Shown: piece after piece, positions 1-5,761 of the stretch
How the letters are laid out: each line of letters begins with the position of its first letter
Position numbering within the stretch: the stretch's first letter is position 1
Assembly (NCBI GenBank): GCA_011052285.1
Contig: DRJH01000162.1
Span: 1-7,527 of the forward strand
Direction: 5' to 3'
Length of the DNA stretch: 7,527 bases
DNA from: Gammaproteobacteria bacterium
Lineage (GTDB): Bacteria; Pseudomonadota; Gammaproteobacteria; Arenicellales; DRJH01
Made by a program: the position numbers and the translations under genes
The notes under the pieces: generated by a model
What the model saw: only the letters and a program-made list of their open reading frames with translations
Databases searched by the model: none
What the model was told of the DNA's origin: nothing

Positions 1-85
1 ACGAAGGAATTTCAGATTCTTCGATTCGGCTCCTGAGTTCCTTTATACCCTTGGCCATGTTTTTTGTTAGTCTGCCATGATTCAT
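1..85 (-). CDS. Partial hypothetical protein, 5' end only, runs off left edge
   Basis: An open frame starts at ATG 85-83 on the minus strand and stays open for 28 codons to the window edge. The visible N-terminus begins MNHGRLTKNMAKGIKELRSR and continues IEESEIPS, a basic, helical-looking segment with no recognisable domain. The start is supported by a Shine-Dalgarno-like AAGGGA at 91-96, five bases upstream. The internal Met at codon 10 has no such site. The region upstream (86-180) contains a small palindrome and AT-rich sequence suitable for a promoter. The KxIKxLRxRIxxSxIP pattern faintly recalls the N-terminus of some endonuclease/exonuclease/phosphatase-family proteins, but that is memory and not evidence. 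It is probably cargo of the element that ends near base 436. Function unknown. Confidence 0.4.
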   Translation of the reverse strand, partial: MNHGRLTKNMAKGIKELRSRIEESEIPS

Positions 86-90
86 ATTCT

Positions 91-96
91 TCCCTT
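91..96 (-). promoter_or_regulatory. Ribosome binding site of the left-edge partial gene
   Basis: AAGGGA on the minus strand lies five bases before ATG 85-83. This decides the start of the partial gene over the downstream in-frame Met codon. Confidence 0.4.
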
Positions 97-124
97 ACTA
101 ACTGAGTCATTAGTTCCATTGTAT

Positions 125-137
125 AGTACGCTGTACT
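125..137. promoter_or_regulatory. Small palindrome, possible operator
   Basis: A perfect inverted repeat, AGTAC-gct-GTACT, lies 40-52 bases upstream of the minus-strand start at 85. Read on the minus strand it abuts TATACAAT (116-123), a plausible -10 element, though I see no convincing -35 at the right distance. Position and symmetry suit an operator over a promoter. A 5-bp arm can also arise by chance. Confidence 0.22.
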
Positions 138-184
138 TTAGAATACATACATGAAAGTGCCCCTATTTTGACGCATAATAAACA

Positions 185-207
185 ACCCCGCAGCAAGCTG
201 GCGGGGT
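185..207. repeat. GC-rich hairpin, first copy of a related palindromic repeat
   Basis: ACCCCGC (185-191) pairs perfectly with GCGGGGT (201-207). The inner bases extend the stem with one bulged G and leave a CAAG loop. The core GCAAGC followed by GCGGG and an ATTxA tail recurs at 262-280, so this looks like one of two directly repeated members of a dispersed palindromic family. On the minus strand the stem is followed by a T-rich stretch (TGTTTATTATG), so weak terminator activity in that direction is possible. Confidence 0.5.
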
Positions 208-224
208 ATTAAGATGAATTACCC

Positions 225-239
225 GAAATCATAGATTTC
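225..239. repeat. Short perfect inverted repeat
   Basis: GAAATC (225-230) and GATTTC (234-239) are perfect reverse complements separated by ATA. It lies between the two GC-rich hairpins, making three stem-loops within about 90 bases. No function can be assigned. Confidence 0.3.
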
Positions 240-256
240 ATCGCAATGCTTTTTAA

Positions 257-290
257 ACGCTGCAAGCAGCGGGAAATTCAACCCCAAGGG
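257..290. repeat. Second palindromic repeat with CCCC-AA-GGG tail
   Basis: CGCTG (258-262) and CAGCG (267-271) form a hairpin with a CAAG loop, the same loop as the hairpin at 185-207. The following GGGAAATTCA resembles the GGGGTATTAA after the first hairpin, 69 bases away and in the same orientation. A CCCC-AA-GGG mini-palindrome (282-290) follows. The pattern recalls dispersed palindromic repeats in intergenic DNA of many proteobacteria. Family membership is not established here. Confidence 0.4.
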
Positions 291-436
291 ATTAAAATGC
301 TTTTCTTCAGGAAATCTGGGGCAGTAACTGAACCGATATATCATTAGCAATAATCAGCGTGGAACGTGAGTGGAACGCAGCGAAGATAGGAATTAGTAAC
401 TCATTGAATTATAAGCATGAAATGACTATTCCAGAT

Positions 437-460
437 GAGGTTCAAGTCCTCTCCTCGGCA
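437..460 (+). other. tRNA-Leu-type 3' end fragment, putative attachment (att) site
   Basis: The block reads GAGG-TTCAAGT-CCTC followed by T and CCTCGGC-A. That gives a T-arm with the invariant TTC and A and the 4 loop-proximal base pairs; the fifth would be a T-T mismatch. The 3' acceptor strand CCTCGGC and discriminator A follow. The matching 5' acceptor would be GCCGAGG, the start of many bacterial leucine tRNAs, but no such sequence or any D or anticodon arm lies in the preceding 100 bases. The next bases are GCA instead of CCA. It is therefore a displaced tRNA 3' end, the hallmark of a tyrosine-recombinase att site left by an island or prophage. In the usual geometry the integrated element lies to the left, with the intact tRNA further left outside the window. 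No integrase is visible here. Confidence 0.65.
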
Positions 461-498
461 GCATTTTCATAGACTACCACAGACCATCAAAAACCGCC

Positions 499-524
499 AA
501 AAATACTGTATTTACAGTGTTTTT
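499..524. terminator. A/T-flanked near-perfect palindrome, possible bidirectional terminator
   Basis: AAAAATACTGTA (499-510) pairs with TACAGTGTTTTT (513-524) over 12 positions with one G-T wobble and a very tight loop. The stem ends in A/T tracts on both sides, so either strand ends in a run of T, as in bidirectional intrinsic terminators. It sits about 40 bases after the tRNA 3' end, where a tRNA terminator would lie, and about 320 bases downstream of the ATPase stop on the minus strand. The stem is AT-rich and so only moderately stable. The CTG/CAG half-sites are too close (N6) for a standard LexA box. Confidence 0.45.
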
Positions 525-846
525 CTTCTCTCTGATTTTCTGTTTCGTTGTCACTCATTGTCTCTGAATGTCGCTTTTGTGGAGCGCGTTTTTCGTCTTT
601 ATTGTGACAAAACCCAATCATGCTTTTGTGTTCATCCGCAATCATATGCAGCGGTCATAGACAACTGATCAAAACAAATATGTGCACGTGAATGACTGCC
701 TGACAAACAGCAACGTTACACTGTCACTGAACTCGATAAGAACAGCATCATCAACTATCCCTCTATTCCTTGTTTTATAATATAGCGCCACTAACAATTT
801 TCTGCGCTGCATACCCTCCTGTTCAGCCGGTCACAACTGCAGACTC
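525..846. other. Non-coding stretch downstream of the ATPase gene
   Basis: No supported gene lies between the palindrome at 499-524 and the ATPase stop. The only open frames are short, low in complexity and without family features. On the minus strand an AGGAGGG precedes an ATG at 812, but spacing is too tight and the 47-codon frame looks random. No strong T-tailed hairpin occurs right after the ATPase stop, so its transcript may continue to the palindrome at 499-524. Confidence 0.4.
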
Positions 847-3800
847 TCACTTCGAAGTCTTATCGAGTGCCGATAACAACTGGTCTACGAAACGACCACA
901 TTCCTCGCGAGTGATAATACCCGCATCTATTACGGCATGGGTCTGCCCCATTACGTGCAGGCGAATCTCATCCGCATTCATTACCGGACGCGAATCTACG
1001 TATCCGTTATTCTCGAGGTAAGTGCGTAGCCGCTGTTGAGCATCATTCCTGAATCCTTTGACTCGCTCTTCACTGCGATCTTCGAATGCAGCAAGAAAGC
1101 GTCTACCATCCCCGTCCATATCACTTGCTAGGGATGTCAGACGCGTGATAAATGTTTCGGTCACTGCGCCACTCTCGCGCAATACCTCGCCGTCCACCGG
1201 CCTCCCACGACCGATGATTCGTACTTCATAAATCTCACGAGCACATCTACAAAGCGCATCTAATCGACCGCAAACATCTGTCGATAGAAAACGATTTGCG
1301 CGCCCCGACTCTGACAGCGACACCCATTGACCAACTGTCGTGATGCGCGTCTCGCGAAGCAGCGTATATAGTAAATCGAGGTCGTCACGCAGCAAGTAGA
1401 ATAAATGTAAAGATTCAACCGGCTTGAGCACACTGGTCGGTGGTACTCCGATCGCCATACCGTATTGCTCAGCTGTCATAGCGCCAGGTTCGGGGATTTC
1501 AGGAGCCGGTGGCACACGAAGCATCGCCATATCAGAAACGGCCGCCTGACCTCCTCGCACCTGAGCAAGATCAATAACGTGTGGCTCAGACCCACCACTG
1601 CCACCGTAGACCATTTTCCAGGCAGTCACATCAACAGGATTCGCTGTCATATAAAAGATTTGCCTACCATCCCTGGCCAGAACGACAAGACTTTCCGCCA
1701 CGGCCCTAAAGCGCTCAGGGTCAGCTGTGCTAAGAGCCTCGTCAAGCATTAACGGGACTGTGGTCCCACGCTCTGCGTCTATAGCAAAGGCAATGCGAAC
1801 AGCAAGTAAAAGCTGAATCCTCGTGCCGTCGGACAGCTGGGAAAGCGTGAGGCTTTTCGCTGCTGAGGTGTCCCACGCGGAAAACTCCGGCTCATCGACG
1901 TCAGGAAGCCGAAGCTCGTAAGCATTGCGCGTGAACGTACGAAAATACTCGGCGGCACGCTCCATCACGGGAGGACGACTCAGTCGCTCGTGTTCACGAT
2001 CGACGTCTTCAAGTAAAAACCGTCCTGCGGACTGAATCTGCGCTTGTTCACACAACGATGTCAAGGCACCTCGCGCCTCATCCAACTTGGCTACCGCCAC
2101 CTCCAAGGCATTACCATCTCTCGCGTCTTTCACACGGCTTTGTATACCGCCGATTTCATTCGCAATGTCCGTAAGTTCGCTGGCTTTCTGCCCGGCCTCG
2201 TCGCTAAGCTGCTGAGCCTTCTCCTTCGTAAGTCCAAGCAGATCGGTTCGTTCACTAAGTTTATGCTCAAGTTGACGAATACTGCGTGTACTCTGGTCGC
2301 GCTCATTCTGCATCTCTCTGTAACTCGGAAGCTGGTCCAACATTCTGGTAAGTGTATCTCTGTCACCGTCACCAAGACCGCGAGCGGCATAGAATTCCTC
2401 AGTTCGTGTCTGAATATCTTGCCGCACCTCTTCTTCCTTATTGAGCCGTTTTCTGGCCAACCCGCGCAACTCTATCGCATTATTATAGCTACTAAGCTGC
2501 TCCTTCAGGTCCAGTAATTGAGCTTCCAGCCCAGCTGCATCATCCTTAGGCTCATATCCATAGGGAGAAAGAAAAGAACGTGCATTTTCGGCTATCCCAG
2601 AGCACGTTTTGCTTCTACTTATTACGAGCGCATTCGCTCCGACGAGCGCTTCAGATGCATCTCTATATGTCTTATAACGGTGCATCAGATCGGCTAATGT
2701 TAGATCCGATGCTATATCAATTCCCACCTTCTCTTGCAGCTTGACCCGTCTCTCTTCGTGCTCGGCTTCATCACGCTCAAGTTGTTCGAGCTGCACCTTG
2801 ATCAGTGCGTGCTGTGCGTCCTGTTCATCGGCTAGATTAGCCTTTGCAATTCGTTGTTCTATAGCATGTAACAATTGCGAAACGGAATCACGTGACCAAT
2901 CATCCGGTTTCTCTAAACCGCACTGCTCAAACTTTCCCACGTATATTGGCCGTTCGTTTGCCACTCCTTTTCTCATAACCGAGGGAAACATCGCAACTAA
3001 TGCCATGCCGACACCAACCCCACTGAGAGCGAGCCAAAACACATCTTGAAAACAGGCCAAAATAATACCGAGCACGACACCAACTGCGGCGACAACGAGC
3101 AACCAAACGGGGATTTTTATGTCTGCAGTCTGTGGCGCAGCTAGCCAGTCGCGCAGAAAACTCGCGCCCCGAATAAGATCGTCGCGACTTTCAGTTGATG
3201 CACCGGACTCTAGCAATTCAACCTGTGCCCGCAATCCCGCGCCCCGTCCAGTCAACTCGTCGCGTTGCTTAACGAAGGCTGCAACTTTATCCATAGCCTT
3301 ATCCGACAAATCCGGCACCACACCAGATGGAGGGATCCCACCAAGGTTTGCCAAGGCAGACGCCAACTCAGCTTTTTGCTGTTCCTCTTTTTCGCGAGCG
3401 CTCCGAAGTTCACGCTCCTGCTCACGCAGCTCATCCACACGTGTTGTCCAACCCATGAGATCAGTCTGTTCGGGCCGCCGAGCATCGAGATGCGTGTCTC
3501 TGATTTTATCTTCCGCCCCTTCCTCCTCCGCCCTGTCGCCTTCGATCTTCGAATCACAGTCGGTAAGCTCACTCTCCAATCGATCAACGCGCTCGATCTC
3601 ATCACCGGTGAAAGTGTCAAGATCAGATGAATACGAAGTAAGGTTTGCATCAAGGCCTTCCACCGTTTTGCGGAGTCCTGCCAGCTCGATGGCAGGATCC
3701 AGAACCCTCTGCTCCCGTTCTGCCTCCTTAGCCTCTTGCTGCCTTTCCTCCAGTTCTACGAGTCTGTCCTCATCAGCAGCAAGTTTACCGAAGCGACTAC

Positions 3801-4305
3801 GCACTTCCCCTACGCTACGACGCAACTCGCCAATTTCGCGCCTCTCCTTAACACCAAGTTTTCCCTTTACGGTAAAGCTCTGGTTAATCACTCCCTGTAT
3901 GTCGTATCCACCTGCCATCTGAACGCGAATTTGCCGCGCAATATCGAGATCAGTATCGTTATCCTCCTGCATGAGGTCTCGAACACCCAGCTTGTAACAG
4001 GCCGCAAGGTGGGCATCGGGTAGAGACGGTGAGCCAACCATAGCGCCGTCCCTTTCCCATGTGACACATCCACCGTGGCGTTCGGCATTCAATACACGTC
4101 CCTCTTCATCCCAGACGGTCTCAACTTCGAGGCGTGTTGAATTATCCTGTCCCGGCCAAAGCGTCGCAGCCAGTGCCCGACAAAGTGATGTCTTGCCCGA
4201 TCCGTTCGGGCCGACGACAACATTAATCTCCTGAGATAACCCATCCAGCGTAAACGACTCAGTAATGCCCGGCGCACGATTCAAGAAGATACGTTGCAGC
4301 TTCAT
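847..4305 (-). CDS. Large SMC/Rad50/YhaN-like ATPase with transmembrane hairpin
   Basis: This 1152-residue protein is an ABC-type ATPase split by a long coiled coil, the plan of SbcC/Rad50 and YhaN. The N-lobe starts MKLQRIFLNR and carries Walker A GPNGSGKT (residues 32-39). Charged heptad-like coiled coil runs about 150-390. Two hydrophobic helices follow (about 398-419 and 423-441) with a three-residue turn, then more coiled coil to about 780. The C-lobe has the signature LSQLSDGTR (821-829), Walker B LMLDEA (852-857) and D-loop STADPER. The switch histidine is absent: the strand reads IFYMTANP. No CxxC zinc hook exists anywhere; the membrane hairpin sits in its place. Residues about 905-1152 form a mostly helical C-terminal extension of unknown function, beyond the roughly 960-residue length I recall for YhaN. 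ATG 4305 overlaps the nuclease stop (ATGA), and GAGGGA lies eight bases upstream. By family, it should gate the nuclease encoded before it. Substrate and role are inferred. Confidence 0.9.
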   Translation of the reverse strand: MKLQRIFLNRAPGITESFTLDGLSQEINVVVGPNGSGKTSLCRALAATLWPGQDNSTRLEVETVWDEEGRVLNAERHGGCVTWERDGAMVGSPSLPDAHLAACYKLGVRDLMQEDNDTDLDIARQIRVQMAGGYDIQGVINQSFTVKGKLGVKERREIGELRRSVGEVRSRFGKLAADEDRLVELEERQQEAKEAEREQRVLDPAIELAGLRKTVEGLDANLTSYSSDLDTFTGDEIERVDRLESELTDCDSKIEGDRAEEEGAEDKIRDTHLDARRPEQTDLMGWTTRVDELREQERELRSAREKEEQQKAELASALANLGGIPPSGVVPDLSDKAMDKVAAFVKQRDELTGRGAGLRAQVELLESGASTESRDDLIRGASFLRDWLAAPQTADIKIPVWLLVVAAVGVVLGIILACFQDVFWLALSGVGVGMALVAMFPSVMRKGVANERPIYVGKFEQCGLEKPDDWSRDSVSQLLHAIEQRIAKANLADEQDAQHALIKVQLEQLERDEAEHEERRVKLQEKVGIDIASDLTLADLMHRYKTYRDASEALVGANALVISRSKTCSGIAENARSFLSPYGYEPKDDAAGLEAQLLDLKEQLSSYNNAIELRGLARKRLNKEEEVRQDIQTRTEEFYAARGLGDGDRDTLTRMLDQLPSYREMQNERDQSTRSIRQLEHKLSERTDLLGLTKEKAQQLSDEAGQKASELTDIANEIGGIQSRVKDARDGNALEVAVAKLDEARGALTSLCEQAQIQSAGRFLLEDVDREHERLSRPPVMERAAEYFRTFTRNAYELRLPDVDEPEFSAWDTSAAKSLTLSQLSDGTRIQLLLAVRIAFAIDAERGTTVPLMLDEALSTADPERFRAVAESLVVLARDGRQIFYMTANPVDVTAWKMVYGGSGGSEPHVIDLAQVRGGQAAVSDMAMLRVPPAPEIPEPGAMTAEQYGMAIGVPPTSVLKPVESLHLFYLLRDDLDLLYTLLRETRITTVGQWVSLSESGRANRFLSTDVCGRLDALCRCAREIYEVRIIGRGRPVDGEVLRESGAVTETFITRLTSLASDMDGDGRRFLAAFEDRSEERVKGFRNDAQQRLRTYLENNGYVDSRPVMNADEIRLHVMGQTHAVIDAGIITREECGRFVDQLLSALDKTSK

Positions 4306-5666
4306 ACCTCGTCTCCCTCGCCACTACCGCGCTGGGCAAGCAGATCCTCAAGGGCTTCGAAACCCGCACCCAGGAGAAGTGCATGAACATCAGGCGTGCT
4401 CGCTAGCTCATCGGCTGTCGCAAACGCACCTAGCACAGCCTGTGTAGTACGCTCAATATCCTTTGTTGCGGCTTCAACAAGCCGCTGCGCCTCTGCGCCA
4501 CCTTCTTGTAAATGTATAAGCCGCCGAGCGAGTAATGCTGGGGGGTCACTGCCTTTTGCAATCGCCGCAAGATCAAGGTCCGGCGCGGATTCATCGATAA
4601 TCTTCTCAATGAAGTAAACAATGCCACCGTAATCACATTTCTGAGCCTGCACAGTGCCATCACGCAGGATGTGGCGTACTCGTTCATGGTTACGGGAGCG
4701 CCCCGTCAATGTTATGCGACAAGCTACTACGCGCGTGTCGCCCAGTGTGGTATTGATACGATCATGCACAGTGTTGAGCGCCGAACGTAACGCCGCGGCA
4801 AACGCATCTTCCAGGTCATCGCCTTCCAAGTCGGGAATAGACTCTATCGAGAGGTCAACACGCTCGTAACGCAGAGGTGCTAGCGCGAGTTGTGTCATCT
4901 CGACCGTACCTGAGCCAGAAATGGTCGCGAGCCAAGGTCCGTGTAAGTCAGGCTCACCGGGATCAAGCCCAACAAGTGAACCCAAGTAGCCGATGGGGCG
5001 CCTGGCCGAAAGATCGTCGGGTTTGTGTATATGACCAAGGAGCCACGCATCGCCAGGGGCCTGCTCAAACGCCGTCCGCGGCACCGGCGCATACTGGCTG
5101 TAACCATCGTCGACGTCGCAATGCAAAATTCCTATGGTTGACACATCGGCAGAAAAGTCTTCCATCGGGTCGTCTAGCGGGTTTCGTCGGACATGCTTCT
5201 CGGGAAAGGACCAGCCAAGCAGTCGCATCCTTCCTCCGGAGCGCCCAGCAATCTCGACTGACTCCCAGTTACCACCTCGGCCTAAAAGCTTGAACTGATC
5301 GATATGATCTGCGAGGCGCGGCAAAGCCTGCACGTCGTGATTACCGGCCACCCCCACGATCCCAATGCCGGCGTTGTAGAGTTTACGAACGCCACTTTCA
5401 AGGTGGCCGTAGGCTTCAAAGCGATCATCGAGTCCCTCAACGACGTCGCCAGCAAGCACAACTGCGTCGATATCGTTGTCGATCGCCCATGCGACGACCC
5501 TCTTCCAAGCAGCAACCGGCGTGAGGTCGGCCACATTGACACCGTATTCCTCAATGTCCTCCGGAATACGGCTTGGCCTACGACCCAAATGAATGTCGCC
5601 GACACAAAGGAGCCGGAATTCACAATCCCTCTCACCAGAACCGCCTTTCTGCTTGCCATCACTCAT
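4302..5666 (-). CDS. SbcD/Mre11/YhaO-like metallophosphoesterase (DNA nuclease)
   Basis: This 454-residue calcineurin-like phosphoesterase has every metal-site motif of the Mre11/SbcD family. Counted from ATG 5666 these are GDIH (23-26), GD in VVLAGDVVE (73-74), GNHD (108-111), H182 in ILHCDVD, and GHIH (211-214). A YLGSLVGLDPGE stretch follows, matching the SbcD/Mre11 GS-x-x-x-x-DxGE signature. These residues bind two metals, usually Mn2+, and cut DNA. After about residue 250 comes a capping-like region including CRITLTGRS, then a helical C-terminus that probably contacts the ATPase. I chose ATG 5666; an adjacent in-frame TTG at 5669 is possible. The Shine-Dalgarno is weak (AAAGA, six bases upstream). 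The gene starts 95 bases after the helicase stop and overlaps the ATPase gene by ATGA, as in SbcD-SbcC and YhaO-YhaN pairs. Exonuclease versus endonuclease activity cannot be read from sequence. Confidence 0.92.
   Translation of the reverse strand: MSDGKQKGGSGERDCEFRLLCVGDIHLGRRPSRIPEDIEEYGVNVADLTPVAAWKRVVAWAIDNDIDAVVLAGDVVEGLDDRFEAYGHLESGVRKLYNAGIGIVGVAGNHDVQALPRLADHIDQFKLLGRGGNWESVEIAGRSGGRMRLLGWSFPEKHVRRNPLDDPMEDFSADVSTIGILHCDVDDGYSQYAPVPRTAFEQAPGDAWLLGHIHKPDDLSARRPIGYLGSLVGLDPGEPDLHGPWLATISGSGTVEMTQLALAPLRYERVDLSIESIPDLEGDDLEDAFAAALRSALNTVHDRINTTLGDTRVVACRITLTGRSRNHERVRHILRDGTVQAQKCDYGGIVYFIEKIIDESAPDLDLAAIAKGSDPPALLARRLIHLQEGGAEAQRLVEAATKDIERTTQAVLGAFATADELASTPDVHALLLGAGFEALEDLLAQRGSGEGDEV
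4314..4319 (-). promoter_or_regulatory. Ribosome binding site of the ATPase gene inside the nuclease gene
   Basis: GAGGGA on the minus strand ends eight bases before ATG 4305-4303 and lies within the last codons of the nuclease gene. With the four-base ATGA overlap (4302-4305) it indicates translational coupling, which would keep the two proteins in step. Confidence 0.5.
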
Positions 5667-5761
5667 CAAGTGTCTTTACTCTTCAATATTTATATCAGCA
5701 ATGCAATTCGTCTTGACCAACGTTTGAACGAAATAAATTGTGTCCCCAGTATTTTACATAA

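Larger units (their letters stand above)
86..436. other. Non-coding stretch at the end of a putative mobile element
   Basis: I see no convincing gene between the left-edge partial gene and the tRNA fragment. The stretch is AT-rich and holds a possible operator, three hairpins, and a pair of TGGAACG words eleven bases apart (360-366 and 371-377) that could be protein-binding repeats such as recombinase arm sites. The 50 bases just left of the tRNA fragment are AT-rich and featureless, as is common at the inner edge of integrated elements. Confidence 0.4.

Noticed and set aside
434..463. Functional tRNA gene
   Set aside because: Only the T-arm and 3' acceptor strand are present; there is no 5' acceptor, D-arm or anticodon arm upstream and the terminal triplet is GCA.
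504..519. LexA (SOS) box
   Set aside because: CTGTATTTACAG has six bases between CTG and CAG, while the standard box has ten, and no start codon lies suitably close.
435..668. 77-codon plus-strand open frame starting MRFKSSPRQHF
   Set aside because: Its first codons are the tRNA 3' fragment itself and it then runs through the palindrome. It has no ribosome site or family features, and such frames are typical artefacts at tRNA ends.
669..812. 47-codon minus-strand frame starting MQRRKLLVALYY just after the ATPase gene
   Set aside because: AGGAGGG lies upstream but only one or two bases separate it from the ATG, too tight for normal initiation. The protein shows no recognisable features. A short real gene cannot be fully excluded.
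1..846. CRISPR array
   Set aside because: The repeated hairpins number only two and diverge, with no regularly spaced identical repeats and no cas gene in the window.
3119..3922. 267-codon Ser/Arg-rich plus-strand open frame inside the ATPase gene
   Set aside because: It is antisense to the coiled-coil region of a gene with clear motifs. The Ser/Arg bias is what the reverse frame of Glu/Leu/Arg-rich coiled coil gives.
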